NCBI GenBank assembly: GCA_017995215.1
Contig: JAGOJH010000022.1
Span: 1-37,217, forward strand
Direction of reading: 5' to 3'
DNA length: 37,217 nt
Origin: Thermoclostridium sp.
GTDB lineage: Bacteria; Bacillota; Clostridia; DSM-8532
The position numbers and the translations under genes were made by a program. Below the pieces are notes generated by a model. It was not told the DNA's origin. It made no database searches and was given only the letters and a program-made list of their open reading frames with translations. Each line of letters starts with the position of its first letter. The first letter of the stretch is position 1. Below are positions 8,198 to 16,480 of this stretch, piece by piece.

Positions 8198-11100
8198 ATG
8201 TTTTACAAAGCTTGTTTTGTAAAATCAGTGGTTTTTTTTGTCTGCATTCTGGTCAGTGTTTTGGTGATTTTCACAGGTGTAACAGGAAGCTATGCGTCAG
8301 AATATGTTCCCGTAGCAGGCGAGTGGGTTCTCGAGGGGGCACCGGAGCTTTTACCGGTTGAGTATTATGAGCCGGTTGGGCAGCTGGAAGAGGACGGTAC
8401 CGGCTTTACAGAGGCCAGGTTCTCCATATCGCAGGGCAGTGCCAGTTATTATGACAGGGAAATCAAATATGTGAATTATGACAACACCCTGGATGAATCG
8501 ATTTCAGAGGCCACGTTCAGCTTTACGGCTCCTCCGGAAAGGCTTCAGGTGGGAGAGCGATTGCAGTTCACGATCAACGGAACGTTTACCGGTTACAGTA
8601 CGGATAATTTCTATAGCGGGAATGCCTTTATGCAGTATGAAGCAGCTCTTATTGATAAGACAGGAGATTTTAGCGATTTCGGAGCATTTCATGACAATTT
8701 TGTTTTAACGCTTTCCGGCAAAAAAACCGAAACGATTGTTTGTACCATGACCGTGCCCGAGTGGTATGATGAAATTGATTCCCTTAAAATCGCCTGTACG
8801 GTTGGCGGCGAAACAGGCATGCAAAACCTGTTGTATACATATCGGTTTAAAAGCAGCAATCAGCGCCCCCTTGTTCTGACTTGCGAAATCTATGACGTAA
8901 AGTGCAATCCGATGCCATATCTGAATGTAATGGTCTCCGGCCAGATAACAGATGGAAATGATGTGACCGATTTGGGCAGCCAACAGCTTCAAACAGATAT
9001 CGCGGGGGTTCTGGAATGGAAAACCGAAATCCCTTGGGACGCGAAGGGAAAGCTGGAGATCCGCGTGGATATGTCGTTGCAATGCTGGATCAAGGACGCG
9101 TTCTCCTCAAGAAATGATAAAACCGTCTATTATCTGCATGAATTCGCCAAATCGAATGATGTCCCTGTTTCCTTTGCAACAATCCTTGAGATGGATATGG
9201 AAAGCTCCGATTTTTCCGGAACGGATACCGTATGGCTGGGCAGGCATATCAATTTCGGCTTTCTGAAGACCGCCAATCCGGCATTCAGCTACGCCGATAA
9301 GGATACTCCCGACAAGGTGGATTACGAAGATTCCAATGCTGCGGCGCTTCCTGCCATGAGCTATATCTATAATCAGGTTTTCAGCGCTATCTATACCGGC
9401 GTTAAGGTGTTTGATGAGAAGGAAACTCTTTTGGAAACAGCTCCAATCCTTGCCGTCGATTGCAATTATACCGGCGGATCCTCACATTTTACCGGCAATG
9501 GTAGCTCTCCGAGGATAAGGTTGAGTCCTGCAGATATGGTGCTGACCGATCATGCACGGTATGATGTGCTTCATGAATGCGGCCATTATTTTGACTGGAT
9601 CACTGCCGGGGGTAAGTTTCATTGCCTGCCGGCAAGCGCCAGCCTCGTGAACGTGAATCACGGCGGCTATATGAACGATACCAGCAGTGACTCGGTTCTG
9701 GAAGGGTTTGCTTCATGGTATGCCTGCAATGTCCAGAAATATGGCTTCTTCCCCGTACCAAGGCCTGATGTGATGGGGCTTTTCGGCAGCATCGCCGACC
9801 CTTCGCTGCCATGGGTTGAAAACGGAATCCGTGAGGAGTTTTCAGTTGCAAGAGCCTTTTGGGCAGCCGAGACCGCTCTTGGAACCCAGGAAACCTGGAA
9901 ACTGGCCTTGAAAGAACAATACAACAGCCTCACAGGGTACTATAACGATTTAATCACGGCAGCCGTGTTCCTTCCCGAAGGAAGTGAAGCAGCCGACATC
10001 GCCATTAAAAAAGCTTTTTATGAGAACGGCTTATACCAGCTGAGCGCGGGAAATGGTGCATATGATCTGAATGAACCCTTTCGGGACAGCGGCAACCCGG
10101 GCAATAGACGATACGATCCCAATGAACTGTTTGCCGATATCCCGGCAAGCCTGCCTGCTTCTGCCAGCCAGACAACAGATCTTGGCAGTCCATCCGACAG
10201 CGCAAGGACAAGAAACACCAGCTATAAGCTGGAAAACAGCTATATTTCATTATCGGGCTCAGTTCCTGATTATGTGAAGGTGACTGTAAGGCCTGATGGA
10301 AAGCAAGCCTGGTCATGTCTGGAGGCTGTTTTCGATAATAAGGTTTATATTGGGCTCCCTCAGTGGGGCGGGAAGGGAATCGCTGAAGTTTCAATCCCCG
10401 GGGGAGATACCATATTCACCGGTGAAATCGGTGAAATGCATGCTCAATTGCTGGAAACCTTTCAGCAGGACACGGTGTTGGCTTCTGTCGAGGTTCCACA
10501 GAGTGCTCTTGCAGATGCTCCGGTGGTACCCGGTCCTACAGGTGGCTCCCCGGATGCCCCGGGAGTCCTGGTTGTCAATGAAAGTTTAAAACAGGCAACT
10601 GTAGAGCTTACGGTGAATCCAATACCTTTTTATGATATGCAGGAAGATGAATTACAGCAAATCATTCAGGAGAATACAAGCAGACTGGAAAACATTGATA
10701 ATGTAAACAGGGATGAAGGAGACGAAGACGACAAGGACCTGCTCGTATCCGGCAGGACCAATGGGAATAAAGGGGATGGAGGCGATAACGGCGGTGGCGG
10801 AAGTACTCTAACCATTTTGCTGATTATCGGTGCTGCCGTGATCCTGTTGATCATCGTTCTGGTTGCAGCTGCCAGGAAAAAGTCCAAGGCTGCTCAGGGG
10901 TTTAACACTCATAGCCAATCCATGAACCAACAGAATATTCCTGGCACAACTTACAACCAACCTCCGGCATATCAGCAGCAGTATCCTCAAAATACACAAT
11001 ACCTGCAATACCAGCAGCAACATCCACAAAATGCACAATATCCGCAATACCAGCAACCCGGTCAGCCTTCACAACATTCAACAGTGAAACCGGTTAAGTT

Positions 11101-11236
11101 CTGCAGGCAATGCGGGCAAGCATTAAATATGGATGGTATTTGTGAAAACTGCACACAAGCAAAATGCGGAAGATGCGGAACCATCAACCAGCCTGACAAC
11201 CTGTTTTGCGTGAAATGTGGTAATAAGCTGAAATAA
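8198..11236 (+). CDS. Large exported membrane-anchored protein with HExxH peptidase motif and C-terminal double zinc ribbon
   Basis: The 1012-residue protein starts with a signal peptide (about residues 1-33, cleavage near SYA-S). Two beta-rich, Ig- or Big-like regions follow at about 90-230 and 230-315. A probable gluzincin peptidase region has His459-Glu-Cys-Gly-His463 and a candidate third ligand Glu502 in VLEGFASW. Another beta-rich part, an acidic and Gly-rich linker (about 840-866) and one transmembrane helix (about 868-893) come next. After the helix and a basic stop-transfer, a Gln/Tyr/Pro-rich tail holds two near-perfect 13-residue repeats. The last 46 residues carry four CxxC pairs, forming two zinc ribbons. 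With the N-terminus exported, these ribbons should be cytoplasmic. The start follows a G-rich ribosome binding site. I do not know this architecture as a named family. The substrate is unknown. Confidence 0.8.
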   Translation: MFYKACFVKSVVFFVCILVSVLVIFTGVTGSYASEYVPVAGEWVLEGAPELLPVEYYEPVGQLEEDGTGFTEARFSISQGSASYYDREIKYVNYDNTLDESISEATFSFTAPPERLQVGERLQFTINGTFTGYSTDNFYSGNAFMQYEAALIDKTGDFSDFGAFHDNFVLTLSGKKTETIVCTMTVPEWYDEIDSLKIACTVGGETGMQNLLYTYRFKSSNQRPLVLTCEIYDVKCNPMPYLNVMVSGQITDGNDVTDLGSQQLQTDIAGVLEWKTEIPWDAKGKLEIRVDMSLQCWIKDAFSSRNDKTVYYLHEFAKSNDVPVSFATILEMDMESSDFSGTDTVWLGRHINFGFLKTANPAFSYADKDTPDKVDYEDSNAAALPAMSYIYNQVFSAIYTGVKVFDEKETLLETAPILAVDCNYTGGSSHFTGNGSSPRIRLSPADMVLTDHARYDVLHECGHYFDWITAGGKFHCLPASASLVNVNHGGYMNDTSSDSVLEGFASWYACNVQKYGFFPVPRPDVMGLFGSIADPSLPWVENGIREEFSVARAFWAAETALGTQETWKLALKEQYNSLTGYYNDLITAAVFLPEGSEAADIAIKKAFYENGLYQLSAGNGAYDLNEPFRDSGNPGNRRYDPNELFADIPASLPASASQTTDLGSPSDSARTRNTSYKLENSYISLSGSVPDYVKVTVRPDGKQAWSCLEAVFDNKVYIGLPQWGGKGIAEVSIPGGDTIFTGEIGEMHAQLLETFQQDTVLASVEVPQSALADAPVVPGPTGGSPDAPGVLVVNESLKQATVELTVNPIPFYDMQEDELQQIIQENTSRLENIDNVNRDEGDEDDKDLLVSGRTNGNKGDGGDNGGGGSTLTILLIIGAAVILLIIVLVAAARKKSKAAQGFNTHSQSMNQQNIPGTTYNQPPAYQQQYPQNTQYLQYQQQHPQNAQYPQYQQPGQPSQHSTVKPVKFCRQCGQALNMDGICENCTQAKCGRCGTINQPDNLFCVKCGNKLK
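10970..11047 (+). repeat. Two tandem 39-bp repeats encoding a Gln/Tyr-rich 13-residue unit
   Basis: Units at 10970-11008 and 11009-11047 encode YQQQYPQNTQYLQ and YQQQHPQNAQYPQ, and a third partial unit starts at 11048. They lie in the cytoplasmic tail between the membrane helix and the zinc ribbons. Such repeats may vary in copy number between strains. Confidence 0.85.
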
Positions 11237-11280
11237 CTTCACTGCTTTTGGAGACCATCTCTTTTCTTCTTGTATGAATA

Positions 11281-11373
11281 TGGCGCCTGACAAAACGGCA
11301 TGAGAATCAAATGTTCTCCTGCCGTTCTATCAAGCATGTTTTCAAGAATGACAGGTGCCATTTGCATTTTTGT
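11281..11373 (+). terminator. Nested double-hairpin element, possible terminator of the preceding gene
   Basis: An outer 12-bp stem (11281-11292 with 11349-11360, one mismatch, one G-T pair) encloses a second stem of 13 positions (11294-11306 with 11314-11326, one mismatch). The outer stem is followed by TTTGCATTTTTG. The T tract fits an intrinsic terminator, but the nested form is more elaborate than usual and might be a structured RNA. Confidence 0.55.
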
Positions 11374-11689
11374 ATTCTCCCTCCTGCCTATGCTTGCCCA
11401 CTACAGAAAAGATATAGTATAGTGGAAGGGGGGAGACAGGAACATAAGCGAATTGACAGTTCAGCAGGATGCACTCTTTTAAGGGCAGTTACGCCGGATG
11501 GTTGCCCCGTTTGAGGGCCTGGCATCCAATAAGGTCGCCAAAGTCCTTGCAGGAGAAGGAATGCGATTGTTGGCAGTATAGATTTTAAACTTTTTGTGTT
11601 AAGCGAAAAATTATGGGAATAAATATGTAATAGGATCATTTTTGACATCATTTCAAATAGAATAAAAAATAGAACAGGGAGAGGATATC
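11374..11689. other. Intergenic region upstream of desulfoferrodoxin
   Basis: It contains a -10-like GATATAGTATAG (11411-11422) followed by a G-rich tract. A GGATGC/GCATCC pair (about 11468-11473 and 11522-11527) encloses an inner GGGCA/TGCCC hairpin. One plus-strand frame is open from about 11484 to 11583 and reads MVAPFEGLASNKVAKVLAGE without a ribosome binding site, so it may be a decayed gene end. A TTGACA at 11642-11647, with a weak -10 at about 11665, could serve the next gene. Confidence 0.4.
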
Positions 11690-12088
11690 ATGAATCGAGA
11701 ACAACAGAAATTCTACATTTGCAAGCATTGCGGCAATATTATCGGTCTTATCAACAATGCAGGTGTTCCATTGGTTTGCTGTGGGGAAGAAATGACAGAG
11801 CTTGTACCAAACACAGTGGATGCTTCCGTTGAAAAGCATGTTCCTGTCATTAAGGCAGAGGGCAGAAAGGTGACTGTGGAAATTGGTTCTGCAGAGCATC
11901 CCATGACAGCGCAGCATTATATCATGTGGGTTTATATTCAAACCGCAAAAGGCGGACAGCGCAAGAACCTTATACCGGATTCAAAGCCCAGAGTTGAATT
12001 TATACTAACCGATGATGACAAGCTGGAGATCGCATACGCCTACTGTAACCTGCATGGACTGTGGAAAGCGGACTATACCCAGGCTTAA
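11690..12088 (+). CDS. dfx: Desulfoferrodoxin (two-iron superoxide reductase)
   Basis: The 132-residue cytoplasmic enzyme reduces superoxide to hydrogen peroxide without making oxygen, a defence typical of anaerobes. The N-terminal desulforedoxin domain has Cys11, Cys14, Cys30 and Cys31 (CKHC and CC) for the FeS4 centre. The SOR domain has the Glu48-Lys49-His50 motif, His70, His76, Cys119 and His122 (CNLHG), giving the His4-Cys iron site. All ligands are present, so it is a full class I enzyme. The start has GGGAGAGGA a few bases upstream. It lies next to a ferritin gene, consistent with joint handling of oxidants and iron. No clear PerR box was seen. Confidence 0.97.
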   Translation: MNREQQKFYICKHCGNIIGLINNAGVPLVCCGEEMTELVPNTVDASVEKHVPVIKAEGRKVTVEIGSAEHPMTAQHYIMWVYIQTAKGGQRKNLIPDSKPRVEFILTDDDKLEIAYAYCNLHGLWKADYTQA

Positions 12089-12249
12089 GCTCGCCAAGCA
12101 CCAAGCCTGACAGCTATGATGTAAAGGTTTGTTACATATTGTTAGAATGCAGCTGCAATAATATCCTTTATGTTTGATATGAGCGACAGGTAAAGATTTG
12201 ATCACAGTCTATAAACCCTTGGAAGAAATTAATAAAGAGAGGATGTGAT

Positions 12250-12768
12250 ATGATGTTAAATCAGGAGATCGCAAAGCTTTTGAATGAACAGGTGAACAAA
12301 GAGTTTTATTCTGCATATCTATATCTGGACTTTGCAGGATATTATGCAGATCAAAACCTGAATGGTTTCGAAAACTGGTATTTTATACAAGCCAAGGAAG
12401 AACGGGATCATGCGCTGTTGTTCCGCCAGTACTTGCTGAATAACGGCGAATCAGTCGTCCTTGATCAGATTGCCGCGCCAAACCAGAAATATGAGAATTT
12501 CCGGGTACCATTGGTGAAAGGCCTGGAACATGAGCAGTATGTAACGGATTCCATCAACACCATCTATGCGGCAGCTTTTAAAATTCATGACTTCCGCACC
12601 ATGCAGTTCCTGGATTGGTTCATCAAGGAGCAGGGTGAAGAAGAAAAGAATGCGGATGAAAATATTAAAAAGTTCGATTTGTTTGGTGCAGACCCCAAAG
12701 GACTTTATATGCTGGACAGTGAAATGAAGGCAAGGGTATATGCTCCTCCTTCACTTATTTTGAATTAA
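12250..12768 (+). CDS. ftnA: Bacterial non-heme ferritin
   Basis: The 172-residue protein fits the ferritin subunit length. Ferroxidase-centre residues are visible: Glu in NKEFYSAYLYLDFAGYY, the EERDHA motif with Glu and His, a further Glu in LEHEQYV, and the Gln/Glu of KEQGEEEK. Subunits assemble into a 24-mer shell that oxidises and stores iron in the cytoplasm. Two adjacent ATGs (12250, 12253) follow an AGAGAGGA site; the second may be the true start. It is 160 bp after desulfoferrodoxin on the same strand with no clear terminator between, so co-transcription is possible. A hairpin follows the stop. Confidence 0.96.
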   Translation: MMLNQEIAKLLNEQVNKEFYSAYLYLDFAGYYADQNLNGFENWYFIQAKEERDHALLFRQYLLNNGESVVLDQIAAPNQKYENFRVPLVKGLEHEQYVTDSINTIYAAAFKIHDFRTMQFLDWFIKEQGEEEKNADENIKKFDLFGADPKGLYMLDSEMKARVYAPPSLILN

Positions 12769-12784
12769 AACATGAAAGATAAAC

Positions 12785-12815
12785 AGGGGACAGTTCCGGC
12801 AAAGAACCGTCCCCT
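12785..12815. terminator. Hairpin between convergent genes, possible bidirectional terminator or mobile hairpin
   Basis: A 12-position stem with one A-C mismatch (12785-12796 with 12804-12815, AGGGGACAGTTC/GAACCGTCCCCT) lies between the ferritin stop and the stop of the convergent gene at 12821. Flanking T runs are weak on both strands. The GGGGAC...GTCCCC form resembles dispersed hairpin repeats seen in other Bacillota genomes, but that is only an impression. Confidence 0.6.
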
Positions 12816-12820
12816 CCGTT

Positions 12821-13378
12821 TTAATCGCGTCTAATATATGGTTTACAGAGTATTTCATCCACGCATAGCTTTCTGATGTTTCTGGTAGTGGCGGCACGCA
12901 TCAGAAGTGCGGTATCCGCATTTTTGCCGGTACCCGCGATGGCAATCACAGCTTCACCGGCTTTTACAAGGCCTGCGTCAGCGGCCATCAGGGTGATCTC
13001 ATAGCAAACCTTCACCCCTTCACTGAAACAGCGCAGAAAATCCGCAATGATGGAAGGAATGCCGGAACCATACAGTTTTTCAGTATGAAACAGCATTGTT
13101 CCAAAATGTACTTTATGCCCGCTTTCCTGCAATGTCTGAACGATATCGGCAGGGAAACGGTTGTCTTCACTTGAAAAACCATACTGATGAGGGATTACTA
13201 CAAGTGTAATATCCTTCCCGGCAAAATAATGCATCGCATTTAAAGCGGTCTGGCCAGTAGTGGAAGCCAGGATAATTTTGGTGATTCCCGCTTCCACTGC
13301 CCTTTGCTCTGCAAGTGCAAACGTTTCAAGGCTGTGATCCTCATTGATTGTTTCAAAATATGTTATATCTTTTTTCAT
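12821..13378 (-). CDS. Stand-alone pyruvate kinase C-terminal (alpha/beta) domain-like protein
   Basis: The 185-residue product resembles the pyruvate kinase C-terminal domain alone. Signs are LETFALAEQRAVEAGITKI, ILASTTGQTALNA near residue 40, an IPHQYGF segment, and a GEAVIAIAGTGKNADTALL segment near residue 145. In pyruvate kinases this domain binds allosteric effectors; alone it cannot catalyse the kinase reaction. Its function is unknown, with ligand sensing an inference from the fold. The start has GAGG seven bases upstream and a promoter at 13417-13445. Confidence 0.75.
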   Translation of the reverse strand: MKKDITYFETINEDHSLETFALAEQRAVEAGITKIILASTTGQTALNAMHYFAGKDITLVVIPHQYGFSSEDNRFPADIVQTLQESGHKVHFGTMLFHTEKLYGSGIPSIIADFLRCFSEGVKVCYEITLMAADAGLVKAGEAVIAIAGTGKNADTALLMRAATTRNIRKLCVDEILCKPYIRRD

Positions 13379-13416
13379 AACAGATCCTCATCTTCTTTTT
13401 ATGGTCTACATTTTAT

Positions 13417-13445
13417 GTTATACTATCTTCATACTCAGAAAGCAA
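13417..13445 (-). promoter_or_regulatory. Sigma-A promoter for the pyruvate-kinase-C-domain gene
   Basis: On the minus strand TTGCTT (13445-13440) and TATAAC (13422-13417) are separated by 17 bp, about 40 bp upstream of the start codon. Confidence 0.6.
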
Positions 13446-13542
13446 GTACGGCTTAGCTTTTTTGTAACTGAGTCTCCAGCTGGAACGTGGGCACAGCAGC
13501 ATTACCGCGGTTTCACAGATTCATGACAATGAAGAGGGAAAC

Positions 13543-14778
13543 ATGATGACGACACAGAATAAAACCGTACGCAAACCCAGTGCACTGTTATTCTATCCTG
13601 CAGGTTTTCTGGGAAAGCTTTACTATCGGTTTGCTTTCAAACATAAGGTGAACAAATCAGCCATAAAAGGTTTGAAACCACCATATCTGGCAGTAGCAAA
13701 TCACAGCTGCTGGCTTGACTATTTGATTACCGCCCTCAGCATATATCCGGTCAGAATGAATTACGTTGGTGCATACAACTTTTTCAGGGACAAGGTTTTA
13801 AGTAAAGTGTTCAACTGGATGGGGGTTATCTCAAAATACCAGTTTACCAATGACCTTGCTGCGGTTAAGAAGATGAAGTATGTCATCCAAAAGGGTGGAG
13901 TGGTAGCAATCTTCCCCAACGGATGCCTGTCCAATGAGGGCAGACCGGGAGGCTTCGCTGTTTTTGGCATCGCCAAGCTGGTTAAATTTCTCAATGTCCC
14001 CGTCATCGCTATCCGGACAGACGGAGGATATCTTACCCGGCCAAGATGGACCAAACATGCCCGTCGCGGCAAACTGGAAACCACGATCAAACCTATTCTG
14101 ACAGTACAGGAAATCCAGACGTTTACCGAGGAGCAAATTTACGCGGCGGTGACGGGAGCGCTGGATTTTGACGATTATCAGTGGCAAAGAGAGAGAAGAA
14201 TACCCTACAAAGGCAAAAAAGTAGCAGAAGGCGTTGAATACGTACTGTATAAATGCCCGAAATGCAACAGTGAGTTTACGCTTCGCTCGGAAGAGGACAA
14301 GCTTTTTTGTAATGCGTGCGGGAACACGGTAAGGATGAACCAGTATTTGTTTTTTGAGCCCGAAAGCCACGACACGGTCTATTTTGACGGGATTGACAAA
14401 TGGTACGACTTTCAGAAAGTGCATCTGGAAAGGGAAATTGAAAACCCTGATTTTCATATGTCTGCGCAAACAAAGCTTCTTTGTGCGGAACCCGGAAAAT
14501 ATGGCTATCAGTACCTGGGGAATGGTACCGTAAGCATCACCAGGGAATCCATAACCTATAACGGTTGCGTAAATGGGGAAGAAAAAACACTGGTATATGC
14601 GATGAAAAATATTCTTATGGTTCCGTATGCCGCAGGCGAGTATATCGAGGTAGCAAAGGGAGCCGATATCAGCCGTTTCGTGTTCGACGATCTCAGGCAG
14701 CAGATTAAATGGGTGATGGCTGTAAGACAGATTCGGGATAAGTATTATGAAAAATCCCATGTCATGAACAAAGGATGA
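13543..14778 (+). CDS. PlsC-type 1-acyl-glycerophosphate acyltransferase-like protein with C-terminal zinc ribbon
   Basis: The first 200 residues match the PlsC acyltransferase family, membrane-associated enzymes that esterify lysophospholipids or related acceptors. The catalytic box is present as His54-x4-Asp59 (NHSCWLD). The second box reads FPNGCLSNEG, where most relatives have FPEG, so a Glu normally contacting substrate is replaced by Asn. After about residue 200 come a CPKC...CNAC zinc ribbon (residues 236-262) and a beta-rich C-terminal region of about 140 residues that I cannot assign. That makes it about twice the size of a minimal PlsC. The start has GAGGGA upstream, with two ATGs (13543, 13546). 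The acceptor is unknown. Confidence 0.82.
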   Translation: MMTTQNKTVRKPSALLFYPAGFLGKLYYRFAFKHKVNKSAIKGLKPPYLAVANHSCWLDYLITALSIYPVRMNYVGAYNFFRDKVLSKVFNWMGVISKYQFTNDLAAVKKMKYVIQKGGVVAIFPNGCLSNEGRPGGFAVFGIAKLVKFLNVPVIAIRTDGGYLTRPRWTKHARRGKLETTIKPILTVQEIQTFTEEQIYAAVTGALDFDDYQWQRERRIPYKGKKVAEGVEYVLYKCPKCNSEFTLRSEEDKLFCNACGNTVRMNQYLFFEPESHDTVYFDGIDKWYDFQKVHLEREIENPDFHMSAQTKLLCAEPGKYGYQYLGNGTVSITRESITYNGCVNGEEKTLVYAMKNILMVPYAAGEYIEVAKGADISRFVFDDLRQQIKWVMAVRQIRDKYYEKSHVMNKG

Positions 14779-14874
14779 ACTGCCTCCCACGAAGCGTTCA
14801 AAACCATATTGGTTGAAAATTGCTGAGATGTGTGGGCTTCAAAATGTATTGAACAGTAACCAGGAGGAGTATGC

Positions 14875-16317
14875 ATGAAGAAAAAGGATGGACTGCTGGC
14901 AAAGCTGGCCTATGGCTGCGGTGATATTTACGGAGGAGGATCCTTCCTCATTGTCGGTGTTCTGATTTTGGTATTCCTCACCGATGTAGAGGGATTATCC
15001 GGAACCCTGGCCGGAATCATCATTTTTATCGGAAAGGCCTGGGATGCAGTGACCGACCCGTTCATGGGCATCCTGTCCGACAGAACCAAATCCCGTCATG
15101 GACGGCGCAAGGTGTATTTTCTTTATGGCGGCATTCCCGTACTGCTGTCCTGGATAATGCTTTGGTATTCTTTCGGTATTTCTGGAACCACTGGGAAGTT
15201 CATTTACTATACTTTTGCTTACATCTTTTTCTCGACCGCATTTACAATTGTGATGATCCCGTATAACGCAATTCTTGCGGATATGACCACAGACTACAAC
15301 AAAAGAAGCTCATTTACCGGTGTCCGCCTTGGCTTTTCAGCCGCAGCGGCGATTATATGTGCAGTGGTGCCTGCCATGATAACCGGAGCATATGCAGATC
15401 CCAAACAGGGCTATCTTGTGATGGCAATTGTATTCGGAGTTGTTTTTGCACTGGCCTGGTTTTTTGTTTACCTGGGAACATGGGAAAACACAAAAAACCC
15501 GAACGAGGTGGGGTTTTCGTGGAAAGACTGGCTTTCGGTGTTTAAAAACAAGTCCTTCCTGTATTATATCCGGATCTTTATCACATCCCAGATGGCCATT
15601 GATATTACCATGGCGCTGGCAGTGTATTTTTTAAATGTTTCCATCCGCAAGGAGCACCTTTTTGTTCCGACGATGGCTGCCATTCTGGTGGTTCAGCTTG
15701 TTTTCATCGCTGTGTTTTCCATTTTGGCCCAGAAGTTCAGCAAGAAAACACCTGCCATGGTCGGAGCGGTGGTTTGGATGGTGGCAAACCTGGTGATTAT
15801 GATGTTCTCGCCGCAGACACCGGATATCGTGATCATTGCCGTTTGCGCCCTGATCGGCATTGGAGCTGCAGGCTGTAATTTTGTTTCATGGTCAATTTTA
15901 CCGGACATCTCGGACGTGGATGAGTTGATGACGGGAAAACGTCGTGAGGGTTTGTATTCCGGGGTTTCCACCTTTTTAAGAAAGCTGGCTGGCGGGCTTG
16001 CAGTAGGGGGGATCGGCCTATTGCTTGATATCTTCAAGTACAGCGAACAAGCTGTTCAAACAGGGCAAATACAAACATTAACGGATATTGGTGTAAAGCT
16101 GATGTTCTGTGCTCTGCCCATCGTGTTTTTGCTGTTCATGCTGGTTTCTCTGAAAGGATACAAGCTGGGTAAGAAGGAATACGACATACTGCATCAAGTA
16201 CTGGGAACATACAGGGATGCCGGTCATGTGGAACAAGCCAACCCCGAAGCCGTACAAGTCTGCGAGGTGTTAACCGGTGCCGATAAGGCATCCTTTTATG
16301 GGAAAAATATTAAGTAA
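14875..16317 (+). CDS. GPH-family (MelB-like) sugar:cation symporter
   Basis: The 480-residue protein has about 12 transmembrane segments and the glycoside-pentoside-hexuronide signature. It shows GDIYGGG near the N-terminus, the KAWDAVTDPFMGILSDRT segment with the conserved Asp pair of helix II used for cation binding in MelB, and the SRHGRRK loop. The C-terminal cytoplasmic tail of about 50 residues is polar. It probably imports a glycoside, or an unmodified sugar, with Na+ or H+. AGGAGG lies eight bases before the start. A GH27 glycosidase lies two genes downstream, which suggests an alpha-galactoside or similar substrate; the substrate itself is inference. Confidence 0.9.
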   Translation: MKKKDGLLAKLAYGCGDIYGGGSFLIVGVLILVFLTDVEGLSGTLAGIIIFIGKAWDAVTDPFMGILSDRTKSRHGRRKVYFLYGGIPVLLSWIMLWYSFGISGTTGKFIYYTFAYIFFSTAFTIVMIPYNAILADMTTDYNKRSSFTGVRLGFSAAAAIICAVVPAMITGAYADPKQGYLVMAIVFGVVFALAWFFVYLGTWENTKNPNEVGFSWKDWLSVFKNKSFLYYIRIFITSQMAIDITMALAVYFLNVSIRKEHLFVPTMAAILVVQLVFIAVFSILAQKFSKKTPAMVGAVVWMVANLVIMMFSPQTPDIVIIAVCALIGIGAAGCNFVSWSILPDISDVDELMTGKRREGLYSGVSTFLRKLAGGLAVGGIGLLLDIFKYSEQAVQTGQIQTLTDIGVKLMFCALPIVFLLFMLVSLKGYKLGKKEYDILHQVLGTYRDAGHVEQANPEAVQVCEVLTGADKASFYGKNIK

Positions 16318-16480
16318 GTAGCCTGTTACTGCACATAAAATATACAACATATGTTTTTAAAACCACAAAGAGATAAAAATAGAGGTTGTAAGAATTCATC
16401 ACGATATCGAAACTGGAATAGCAAATATGATTACGAATGTAAAATAATATTTAGACTAACACAAGGAGGATATATTTGGT

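Noticed and set aside
13831-14790. 319-codon ORF on the minus strand
   Set aside because: It lies fully opposite the PlsC-like gene, which has catalytic motifs and a ribosome binding site.
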